From contig JADJVB010000010.1 in assembly GCA_016710745.1 (NCBI GenBank), positions 1,550,001 to 1,614,000 of the forward strand: a stretch of DNA of 64,000 nt. Direction: 5' to 3'. The position numbers and the translations under genes are program-made. The notes below the pieces were generated by a model. That model saw nothing but the letters and a program-made list of their open reading frames with translations. It did no database searches and was not told the origin of the DNA. Below, piece by piece: positions 43,301-50,987 of the stretch. Position 1 is the stretch's first letter, and every line of letters begins with the position of its first letter. Source of the stretch: Chitinophagaceae bacterium. Lineage in GTDB: Bacteria; Bacteroidota; Bacteroidia; Chitinophagales; Chitinophagaceae.

Positions 43301-46060
43301 GCCCGGGCAACCAAAAACCGTTGGTAAAACGGTTATAGTAGCCGTTACCGGCGCATTGGTAAAATTTACTGCAGTGAAAGAAGGGATATCTCCGTAGCCA
43401 TTTGCCGCCAACCCAATGGAAGGGTTATTGTTGGTCCAGCCAAAACTCGTTCCGCTCACCGAACCTGTAAAATTGATGTCGTTTGTTGCTGTGTTATTGC
43501 ATAGGGTTTGGTTAACCGGTTGCACCACATTTGGCGTAGGGTAAACATTGATCGTAAAGAACAGCGGACTGCCCGGGCATCCATTGGCCGTTGGTGTTAC
43601 CGTAACTATGGCGTTTGCAGCAACGTTACCGGTATTTATGGCAGTGAACGGCGCTATATTACCATTGCCGCTGGCCGCCAAACCGATAGAGGTATTATCA
43701 TTGGTCCAGCTAAAACCTGTTCCGCTCACATTTCCCGAAAAATTTATTGCACCAACAGGCCAGGTATTACAAACTGATATATTTGCCGGTTGCACCACAT
43801 TGGGCGTTGGTTTTACCGTAATCGTAAAGGTTCGGGGAATACCCGAACATATCCCGGTTGCGGGAGTTACCGTAATAGTGGCCATCACAGGGGTGATACC
43901 GGTATTAACAGCTGTAAAAGCAGGAATGTCTCCGTTTCCGCTTGCGGGCAGTCCTATCAGAGGATTATTATTCGTCCAGTAAAAAACAGTACCACTCACC
44001 GTGCCGGCAAAGGGTATTGCATTTATTGTTTCGTTGTTACATAATATTTGATTTGCAGGCTGTGCCACATTGGGGGATGGGTATACAATGATGGAAAAGG
44101 TTTCCGGGGTGCCGTTACAAGTAAGATGGGTAGGCGTAACTGTTATATTTGCAGTAACAGCGATGCTGCCGGTATTGATCGCCAAAAATGGAGCAATGTT
44201 TCCGGTACCGCTTGCAGGTAAACCGATAGCAGGGTTGTCATTTGTCCAGCTGAATACTGTGTTTGCCAGTGAACCGGTAAACGACACGGCATTGGTGGTA
44301 GAACCGTTACACAGGTTTTGTTCGGGGGGCCTTACCACATTTGGACTGGGGTAAATGGTTATAAGATGAAGGGCAGAGCCATTGCACCCGCCTGGTACGG
44401 TTACATTCAATGTCACATTGTAGGTTCCGGGTAAAGAGTAAGTATGCGTTACCGTATCACCGGTGCCCGTGGTGCCATCGCCAAAATCCCAGAGCGTAGT
44501 TAACGATGGCAGATTCCGGTTGTAAAAGGTAAATGTTTGCGGAGCACATCCGCTTGCAGCCGACATATCAAACACCGCATCAAAATCACCATTTATATTT
44601 ACCAACAGCGTATCCAGGCAACCAAAGCTGCTAAAGGGGATCATTTCCAACCAAATGATCGTATTGATAGCGGGGCCGGGATTCAAGTTCAATACCTGAC
44701 CTGTTCCCAGCAGGTTCACAAAATTCGAGTCCCACCAGTTATAAAATTGAAATCCGGGAGGTGCAGTTAACGTGGTGGCATTTGGCGGGGTGCAATCATA
44801 ATGCACTTCTATAGGACTGCCACAGGTGCTCTGCACATCAACATAGGCATATCCCCAGTGTCCCCGTCGTACACAGTCGGCTGTTGTAAATTCGAGGTAC
44901 AATGTTTTTCCACCATAGCCCCTCAAGCTATAAAAAACGGAAGCCCAATCCTTAAATATGACAGCGGAATTAACCGGCGAAATCTGAAAGCCGGGCAGCC
45001 CGGATGAAGAAATATATTCAAAAGAAGCACAGGCAATAGCGGTATTGGTAGCCGAATCAATAAGCCTGGAAATAAATCGGGGTTGAGTCCAGATAGTATG
45101 TCCTGGATCCTGAAAAACCACTGCATAATCATATTTGATGGAAAAATTGGAGTCATTTAGCGGAACATGAATGGTGTAACTGATACGTTCAGCTTCCGCG
45201 CCATTGACGTTGTTGCCAAGTTTCACTGCAAAGTTGCTGCCATCCGGAGGGTTGAGCGGGAACAGCCCAAACGCATCAATGGCCGATGGAATCGCTCTGG
45301 GATAAACAGTATGCCTGTTTGGAATTGGTGGTGAGGGTAAAACTGTAATTACGTTTGTAGTTCCTACCGAATCTACATCACCTGCATAGCATTGCCAGTT
45401 TGTAAAATCCCCAAATTCAAAACCGATATTGTCGGGGCAGGGTGCTACAATATTATTTGAATTTGGATGATAGGGAACCTGTTTTTTTTCTACCGTTTCA
45501 GCCAGGGTGAAAATTATTTTGCCATCAGGGTACAAGATCCCTTCCTTATCTTCTTTGGTTATTCTGGCCACGCCATTCTTAAAGCCATAGCACACGCTGA
45601 TATCTAACGGCTTTATTACTACACCTTTGCTATTGATAAGCCACCATTTTTTACCGTCGAAGGCTGCTGTAACCGATGGTAGTTCAAAATCGAAGACAAT
45701 ATGGTAAGAAAACGGGATGATTAGTTTTCCCGTTTCATCAATAAAACCCCATTTCCCGTTTTTTTGAACGGCTGCGAGTTTGTTAGAAAAATTACGGGCA
45801 TCTTCAAATTCGGCCGGAGCGATCAATTTTCCCGCTGAATTCACGAACGAAAACGAATTATTGAGATACACCCTGGCAAAACCATGTACAAAGGCATCCG
45901 TTTCATCCCACAGTAAATTGTTCACCGGAATACCGGTTTGCCTGTTCACAAATTGGAATTTGGAACCCGAAGCTTTCGCTGCCACGGTTGATCCCGCGGG
46001 ATTTTGGGCGTAGATGGCCGAACCGAAAAGTAAAAAAATAAAAGATAAAAATATTCTCAT
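40305..46060 (-). CDS. Giant T9SS repeat adhesin with type-B sorting domain, one-base frameshift
   Basis: Signal peptide (MRIFLSFIFLLFGSAIYAQ), then WG-type beta repeats (residues ~60-190: NKLAAVQKNGKWGFIDETGK). A carbohydrate-binding-like region follows, a PKD domain near 480-560 (TLWDFGDGTTGTGDTVTHTY), and 13 tandem 90-residue PKD-like repeats. The end (VFVPNAFTPDGDGLNDVL, FRIFNRWGQLVFEK, WDGRVRGIMATPDVFVYTAE) is the gliding-motility/type-B C-terminal domain. The first frame stops at 40859 (ARDATEFQK). Adding one base at about 40881-40895 restores GCNGIPK and joins both parts (~1,918 aa). It is secreted by T9SS and displayed on the surface, with PorP/SprF encoded next. Confidence 0.85.
40845..44354 (-). 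repeat. Thirteen tandem 270-bp repeats inside the adhesin gene
   Basis: The spacing of the CGGGTGTTGG word on the plus strand (41371, 41641 and onward) is exactly 270 bp, or 90 codons. Each unit runs NPTPDVVQP..LCN...NAINFSGAVSGT.FNWTNNNTSIGLAA in pieces and ends SFTITV. Units 1-4 (nearest the N-terminus) and 13 are diverged; units 5-12 are close. Units 5 and 7 differ at only four residues, with units 6 and 8 also alike, indicating a recent 540-bp duplication or gene conversion. Confidence 0.92.
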
Positions 46061-46324
46061 TCTACATTGAATTAGCTAAATAAACTTTTTCAAAGCGGTT
46101 TGAATGGATTGTATTGGGGTAAATCAATAACGGCTTTAAAGCATCCATAGTATAAAATACTGTGTTTATTTTACCCGAACTTTCTCAGAAATTAAAAACA
46201 GCTGCTGAAAATGGAGTTCGCCGCATTGTACCGGCAAAGATAATACATTTGGTAAGGTAAAATTCCAACGTACATCTACCTGGCGCAGCGAGCAAAAAAT
46301 TATCGCCCGATATCGTTTTAATGC

Positions 46325-46332
46325 TAATTTTG
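46325..46332 (+). promoter_or_regulatory. -7 promoter box of the DUF6728-like gene, probably leaderless
   Basis: TAATTTTG matches TAnnTTTG and ends four bases before the ATG at 46337, so transcription should begin at or next to the start codon. Confidence 0.45.
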
Positions 46333-46336
46333 CGTT

Positions 46337-46498
46337 ATGGGCATCCTCAACCAAATAGCCGAATATTTATACCTGAAGAAAAAAGACCCCAATGCACCCC
46401 GAACGCAATGGATGAAATACATGCATGGCATAAACCGGCTGTCTATTTTACTGTTTTTGTTGGCGATGATCATCCTGGCGGTAAAACTACTGTGGTAG
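46337..46498 (+). CDS. DUF6728-like membrane micro-protein
   Basis: A 53-aa protein (MGILNQIAEYLYLKKKDPNA start). The conserved block KKDPNAPRTQWMKYMHGINR is followed by one membrane helix (LSILLFLLAMIILAVKLLW). I recognise this pattern as a short Bacteroidota family (DUF6728). Its end overlaps the end of lpxB on the other strand by 12 bp. It has a promoter box directly upstream. Role unknown. Confidence 0.75.
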   Translation: MGILNQIAEYLYLKKKDPNAPRTQWMKYMHGINRLSILLFLLAMIILAVKLLW

Positions 46499-47620
46499 GG
46501 TTGTAAGGTATTGGTGGATGCTTGCTGCAGCATTTGCGGATGCATGGCCGCCTTTACTCAAAAGGGTTTTCAGTGCCGCATAATCCTGTTTTAATTGATT
46601 CTGTTTATTTTTATCGGTTAACAGCGAGGTCAATTCCTTTCTCAGATTCTCAACGGTGAGTTCATCCTGAATCAACTCTTTCACCACTTCTTTATCCATA
46701 ATTAAATTCACCAGCCCGATAAATTTGATCTTGATCAGGCGTTTGGCGATTTGATAGGAGAAAGCGCTGCCTTTATAACAGATCACTTCGGGTACGCCAA
46801 ACAGCGCGGTTTCAAGTGTGGCTGTACCGCTGGTAACCAGCGCCGCTTTAGCTTCAACCAATAATGCATAGGTTTTATTGACAACCGATGAAACATTTTG
46901 ATAAGGTGCCAACAGGTTTGCATAAAAATCGTCGTCCAGTCCGGGTGCCTTTGCCACCACAAATTGATAATCCGGAAAATACCTGGCCACTTCCAGCATG
47001 ATGGGCAGCTTTTTCAAAATCTCCTGTTGGCGGCTGCCCGGTAAAAGAGCGATCTTATTATTTGATTCTTGATACTTGATACCTGATTCTTGATTCCTGT
47101 TAAACTGAGTCAAAAATTCTTCAACTACTTCCACCAACGGATGCCCTACGTACTCCACTTCATAATTCCATTTTTGATAGAATTCTTTTTCAAAAGGCAG
47201 GATGACAAGCATTTTATCAACACAGTTTTTGATCAGTTTAACCCGGTTCTCCTTCCAGGCCCAAACCTGGGGAGAGATGTAATAGATCACGTTGATATGT
47301 TGTTCCCTGGCCCATTTGGCAATACGTAAATTAAAGCCGGGGTAATCAATCAGTATCAATGCAGATGGCTGGTATTGTAAAATATCTGTTTTACAAAAAC
47401 CGATGTTTTTTAAGATCGTGCGCAGGTTTTTGATCACTTCTAAAAAACCCATAAAAGCAAGTTCCTTGTAATGCTTTACCAGCGTGGCGCCGGCAGCTTC
47501 CATTTTATCACCACCCCAACAACGAAAGTCGGCCGATGGGTCGTTCTTCCTTATTTCTTTGATCAGGTTACTGCCATGGAGGTCGCCGCTGGCTTCTCCT
47601 GATATAATATAGTACTTCAT
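46487..47620 (-). CDS. lpxB: Lipid-A-disaccharide synthase
   Basis: A 377-aa GT19 enzyme that joins UDP-diacylglucosamine and lipid X in lipid A synthesis at the inner membrane. Signature segments are YYIISGEASGDLHGSNLI, LAFMGFLEVI, LILIDYPGFNLRIAK, YYISPQVWAWKENRV, VGHPLVE, LLPGSRQQEI and VTSGTATLETALFGVP. It lies downstream of surE on the same strand, a frequent arrangement in Bacteroidota. Confidence 0.96.
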   Translation of the reverse strand: MKYYIISGEASGDLHGSNLIKEIRKNDPSADFRCWGGDKMEAAGATLVKHYKELAFMGFLEVIKNLRTILKNIGFCKTDILQYQPSALILIDYPGFNLRIAKWAREQHINVIYYISPQVWAWKENRVKLIKNCVDKMLVILPFEKEFYQKWNYEVEYVGHPLVEVVEEFLTQFNRNQESGIKYQESNNKIALLPGSRQQEILKKLPIMLEVARYFPDYQFVVAKAPGLDDDFYANLLAPYQNVSSVVNKTYALLVEAKAALVTSGTATLETALFGVPEVICYKGSAFSYQIAKRLIKIKFIGLVNLIMDKEVVKELIQDELTVENLRKELTSLLTDKNKQNQLKQDYAALKTLLSKGGHASANAAASIHQYLTTLPQ

Positions 47621-47888
47621 TATTTTTTATCGCAATAGTCGAGTTAACGGAACAATACCGGTGATAAAGGTATGCTGTATTAATGAACCAACAAATGCCA
47701 ACAGCGCAGCCGGGTTGATCAGAACCGGTAAAAAAGGTACAGGTAATTAAAGATTTTCCGGATCAGGGCAAAATCAGTGCAAAGAAAAAATTATTTATAT
47801 CGAACAGGAAACTGCGATAAGGGCTGTACAAAATATATCAGAATTCGATTGTACTCCTATCCGTTGGTAAACAGGGATACCTTATTTT

Positions 47889-48191
47889 CTATCCAAAGGT
47901 TTTAATGCTTAGTGCCGTGAGCGCATAGATCAACGTAGCCACAAAAATTCCTTTGGCGGTATGGTCGATGCGGGCGTTAATATAGATAGTAAATAAAACG
48001 GCATTGGCCATTAAGGACAGGCTGATGGCAACAGTAAGCAGGCGATGACTGGGCTCCACAAACAAATACTGCAGTGCTTCCATATAATTCAGGGTTTGCA
48101 GTTTGGTATATTTAAATACGGCGAAACCGGCAAACGGGGCGATCAAACCGATGATAAACCCAAAAATAAAATTATCTTTTTTCAGTATCAT
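47889..48191 (-). CDS. Small three-helix membrane protein
   Basis: A 100-aa protein (MILKKDNFIFGFIIGLIAPF start). Helices are FIFGFIIGLIAPFAGFAVF, LLTVAISLSLMANAVLFTIY and GIFVATLIYALTALSIKTF. Its ATG overlaps the surE stop as ATGA, and it comes before lpxB in the same direction. I recognise no named domain. The surE-small membrane protein-lpxB order suggests an envelope link, which is inference. Confidence 0.7.
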   Translation of the reverse strand: MILKKDNFIFGFIIGLIAPFAGFAVFKYTKLQTLNYMEALQYLFVEPSHRLLTVAISLSLMANAVLFTIYINARIDHTAKGIFVATLIYALTALSIKTFG

Positions 48192-48970
48192 GCAAATAAA
48201 TTCTTTTTTTCCAGTATTTTTTTCAGGTTATAATTCGTAAGGTCAAACTGCACCGGAACCACGCTCACAAAATTATGCTTAAGTGCCCAAACATCGGTAT
48301 CCTTGTCCTTATCAAAATTGATGAATTCACCGGTAAGCCAATAATATTTTTTACCATGCGGATCGATACGCTCGGTAAATTCTTCCTTGTATTTGGCATA
48401 AGCCTGTTTGCATATTTTTATGCCCTTTAGTTTTTTTAAAGGAACCGACGGGATATTCACATTCAACAGCAAATGCTTATCGAGGTTATTGGCTAAAACC
48501 GTTTTGATGATCTCATGTGCATAGTGCCGGGCCGCCGAAAAATCGGCATCAAACCGGTAATCCAGCAGGGAAAAACCAATGCTTGGGATACTTTCAATGG
48601 ACGCTTCCATGGCCGCACTCATGGTACCGCTGTAAATCACATTGATAGAGTGGTTGGCGCCATGATTGATGCCGCTGATACAGAGATCGGGCTTACGATG
48701 TAAAATTTTATCAACAGCCAGTTTTACACAATCAACGGGTGTGCCGGAGGTTTGCCAGGCTTCAATATCGTCGAACAGTTCCACCTTGTCCATCCGTAAC
48801 GGTTGTCCGATCGTGATGGCATGCCCCATACCGCTTTGTGCTTTATCAGGTGCTACCACCACAATTTTGCCCAGGCCCCGGGCTGCTTCTATTAAGTTTT
48901 TAATACCGGGGGCTGTTATGCCGTCATCGTTGGTGATCAGGATAATGGGTTGCTCTTTCTTTTTCGCCAT
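48188..48970 (-). CDS. surE: 5'/3'-nucleotidase SurE
   Basis: A 260-aa nucleoside monophosphatase. The start ILITNDDGITAPGI holds the metal-binding NDD motif. VVVAPDKAQSGMGHAIT, SGTPVDCVKLAV, and SGINHGANHSINVIYSGTMSAAMEAS with its NxGxN-like metal loop complete the family pattern. It is cytoplasmic and thought to balance nucleotide pools under stress. It overlaps the next gene by four bases (ATGA). Confidence 0.96.
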   Translation of the reverse strand: MAKKKEQPIILITNDDGITAPGIKNLIEAARGLGKIVVVAPDKAQSGMGHAITIGQPLRMDKVELFDDIEAWQTSGTPVDCVKLAVDKILHRKPDLCISGINHGANHSINVIYSGTMSAAMEASIESIPSIGFSLLDYRFDADFSAARHYAHEIIKTVLANNLDKHLLLNVNIPSVPLKKLKGIKICKQAYAKYKEEFTERIDPHGKKYYWLTGEFINFDKDKDTDVWALKHNFVSVVPVQFDLTNYNLKKILEKKNLFA

Positions 48971-48987
48971 GCGCTTGTTACATCATT

Positions 48988-49452
48988 TTAAAACTGTGGA
49001 AATAATTGACGGGCAATTCCCGTTTGTCTGAAAGGCCAGGGAATCATGGCCAATATGATCAATAACGCGATGCCAAAATAAATCAGAGTACGTTTATGTT
49101 TTTGTGCGTCGGTATCGGCGCGTTTTACCATACTGCGGCCTACATGTACCAATAGCCAGGCAATGATCATCATTAAAGCATGTTCCACTGCAAAAAAACG
49201 CTCGGCTGCGTCTTTCATAACAGCGCCGGTATTCGTTTTCATATTTTCGAACCACATGCCTGTAAAATATAAAATAAGGCCCAGCAGCAGTTGAATATCG
49301 CAACTGATCATAAAGAACAGGCTGGTTTTATTGTCGCGGCTGCTATAGCTTCTTTTAGACAGCACGGCGCCCAAGGCCGAAACTACTGCCCAAACACCAA
49401 AAATCAAGACTGCCCAACGGAGAACATTATGTATTATTAATGTATAGTTCAT
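48988..49452 (-). CDS. Four-helix membrane protein of unknown function
   Basis: A 154-aa protein. Helices: VLRWAVLIFGVWAVVSALGAVL, LFFMISCDIQLLLGLILYF, AVEHALMMIIAWLLVHVGRS and TLIYFGIALLIILAMIPWPF. His residues at helix ends (IIHNVLRW, AVEHALM, LLVHVG) could suit heme ligation, and similar proteins are often labelled cytochrome-b-like; I cannot confirm that. It precedes surE by 17 bp. Confidence 0.65.
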   Translation of the reverse strand: MNYTLIIHNVLRWAVLIFGVWAVVSALGAVLSKRSYSSRDNKTSLFFMISCDIQLLLGLILYFTGMWFENMKTNTGAVMKDAAERFFAVEHALMMIIAWLLVHVGRSMVKRADTDAQKHKRTLIYFGIALLIILAMIPWPFRQTGIARQLFPQF

Positions 49453-49543
49453 ATAAATAAGTTTTTGGCAAAAATAAGGTATGCATTATTAAGTAACTCT
49501 TTTATAACGGAAGCGGAAAAAAAAGAGAGAAAAAAAATAAATT

Positions 49544-49587
49544 TTGTAAAACTAAAATAATTAGTATATTTGTGCTAATCAAATTAG
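49544..49587 (+). promoter_or_regulatory. Promoter with twin palindromic operators for the XRE/S24 repressor gene
   Basis: The -33 element TTTTG (TTG at 49544-49546) and -7 box TATATTTG (49565-49572) are separated by 18 bp. Two similar 13-bp palindromes flank the -7 box: CTAAAATAATTAG (49552-49564) and CTAATCAAATTAG (49575-49587), 23 bp centre to centre. A dimeric repressor binding both would cover the promoter. Autoregulation by the product of the next gene is the simplest reading. Confidence 0.7.
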
Positions 49588-49594
49588 TTGTATC

Positions 49595-50347
49595 ATGTCA
49601 ATAGCAGGACAAAACCTCAAATATTTACGCAAACTCCGTGGCTGGACGCAGGAGGAATTTGCCACCAAACTGGGTATTAAACGTTCATTGATCGGCGCTT
49701 ATGAGGAAGAACGTGCCGACCCCCGTCTGGATGTATTGGAAGTACTCGCTGATATTTTCAAATTGTCGTTGGATGAGCTGTTGCTTAAAGATCTGAGCAA
49801 TCATGCGGATAATTATCTCGCTAAGCGGCGTCAACAAAAGATGATGAGTGCCGACAGGAATCTGATACATTTCGTACCGGTTAAAGCGGCTGCGGGTTAT
49901 TTGGCCAGTTATGCCGATACGGAATTTATAGATGAGCTGAATACATTTACCTTGCCCATGCTGGCAGGAGGAAACTACAGGGCTTTTGAGATCATTGGTG
50001 ATAGTATGTTGCCAACACCCAGTGGCAGCATTATTGTTGGCGAAAAAATAGAGGATAATTCGGATATAAAAAACAACCAGGCCTATATAGTTGTAAGCCG
50101 TAATGAAGGTATTGTATATAAACGGATTGAAAAGAACGGGCGAAGTAAAAATAAGCTGACCCTGGTCAGTGACAACCCGCAGTACCAGCCTTACCAGGTG
50201 AATGCCGAAGATATTGTGGAATTATGGCAGGCACAGATGGTGATCAGCAAGGTAAGCCAGCAGCAGCGTTGGGATGTAAACTCCCTGGCCAGTATGGTGA
50301 ATAACTTGCAGTCGCAGGTGAGTACTTTAAAGAAGAAAATGAATTGA
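49595..50347 (+). CDS. XRE/S24 (LexA-like) transcriptional repressor
   Basis: A 250-aa regulator. Residues ~5-62 are a Cro/C1 helix-turn-helix (LKYLRKLRGWTQEEFATKLG, RSLIGAYEEERADPRLDVLE). The C-terminal part is an S24 peptidase-type domain: an Ala-Gly site in VKAAAGYLASY, the Ser nucleophile in IIGDSMLPTPSGS and the general-base Lys in GIVYKRIEK. All elements for LexA/CI-like self-cleavage are present. A C-terminal coiled segment follows (LASMVNNLQSQVSTLKKKMN). It lies just upstream of ssb, which suggests a role in a DNA-damage response. Confidence 0.9.
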   Translation: MSIAGQNLKYLRKLRGWTQEEFATKLGIKRSLIGAYEEERADPRLDVLEVLADIFKLSLDELLLKDLSNHADNYLAKRRQQKMMSADRNLIHFVPVKAAAGYLASYADTEFIDELNTFTLPMLAGGNYRAFEIIGDSMLPTPSGSIIVGEKIEDNSDIKNNQAYIVVSRNEGIVYKRIEKNGRSKNKLTLVSDNPQYQPYQVNAEDIVELWQAQMVISKVSQQQRWDVNSLASMVNNLQSQVSTLKKKMN

Positions 50348-50415
50348 GTTCATACACAAAAACATAACTTTAGCGCAAAACCAGATACATCGATTAATAA
50401 TTAAAAAACACAGTT

Positions 50416-50847
50416 ATGATTAAACTTCAGATCATCGGCAATCTTGGTAAAGATTGCATCGTAAAAGAGATCAATGGTAAACATGTGATCAATTTCAGCG
50501 TAGCCCATTCCGAAAAATTTAAAGATGCACAGGGTAACCCAAAAGAAAGAACAACCTGGGTTGAATGTGCCTATTGGACCGACCGGACAGCCATTGCGCC
50601 TTATTTGATGAAAGGTACTACGGTATATGCAGAAGGTTCGCCGGAGGCAGATGCCTATACAAACAAAGAAGGGCAGGCAGCCGCAACGCTGCGTATGCGT
50701 GTACAAAACATTCAGTTATTAGGTAGCAACAGAGATGGCCAGGGCTCAAACTCAGGTAATGTTACCAATGCCGGCATGGGCGTAGCGCCGGTTGTAAAAA
50801 CCACGCCGGCCGGTGCAACAGAGGCTGTTGATGATTTACCATTTTAA
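50416..50847 (+). CDS. ssb: Single-stranded DNA-binding protein
   Basis: A 143-aa SSB. The OB fold covers residues ~1-105 (IKLQIIGNLGKDCIVKEING, then VNFSVAHSEKF-type strand, TTWVECAYW, VYAEGSPEADAYTNKEG). A Gly/Asn/Thr-rich linker and the acidic tail DDLPF, the docking peptide for partner proteins, follow. It is 68 bp after the S24 repressor on the same strand and may be co-regulated. Confidence 0.96.
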   Translation: MIKLQIIGNLGKDCIVKEINGKHVINFSVAHSEKFKDAQGNPKERTTWVECAYWTDRTAIAPYLMKGTTVYAEGSPEADAYTNKEGQAAATLRMRVQNIQLLGSNRDGQGSNSGNVTNAGMGVAPVVKTTPAGATEAVDDLPF

Positions 50848-50857
50848 AAAATCTATC

Positions 50858-50929
50858 CCCACGAAGACGCAAAGTGCACAAAGCTATTCAACAAATGATA
50901 TTTCTTTGTGTTCTTTGTGGCTTGGTGGG
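50858..50929 (+). repeat. Long inverted repeat after ssb
   Basis: Two 26-bp arms (50858-50883 and 50904-50929) can pair with about six mismatches. The arms are made of CCCACGAAG, GCAAAG and CACAAAG words on the left and CTTTGTG, CTTTGTGG and CTTGGTGGG on the right. A T-rich tract follows (ATTTGTTTTTGTT). This is a type of palindromic repeat often seen between Bacteroidota genes and may also end ssb transcription. Confidence 0.75.
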
Positions 50930-50987
50930 ATTTGTTTTTGTTAGCAAATATTTTTCATAAAGTTTTACCTTGTGCAAAACGAATTGC

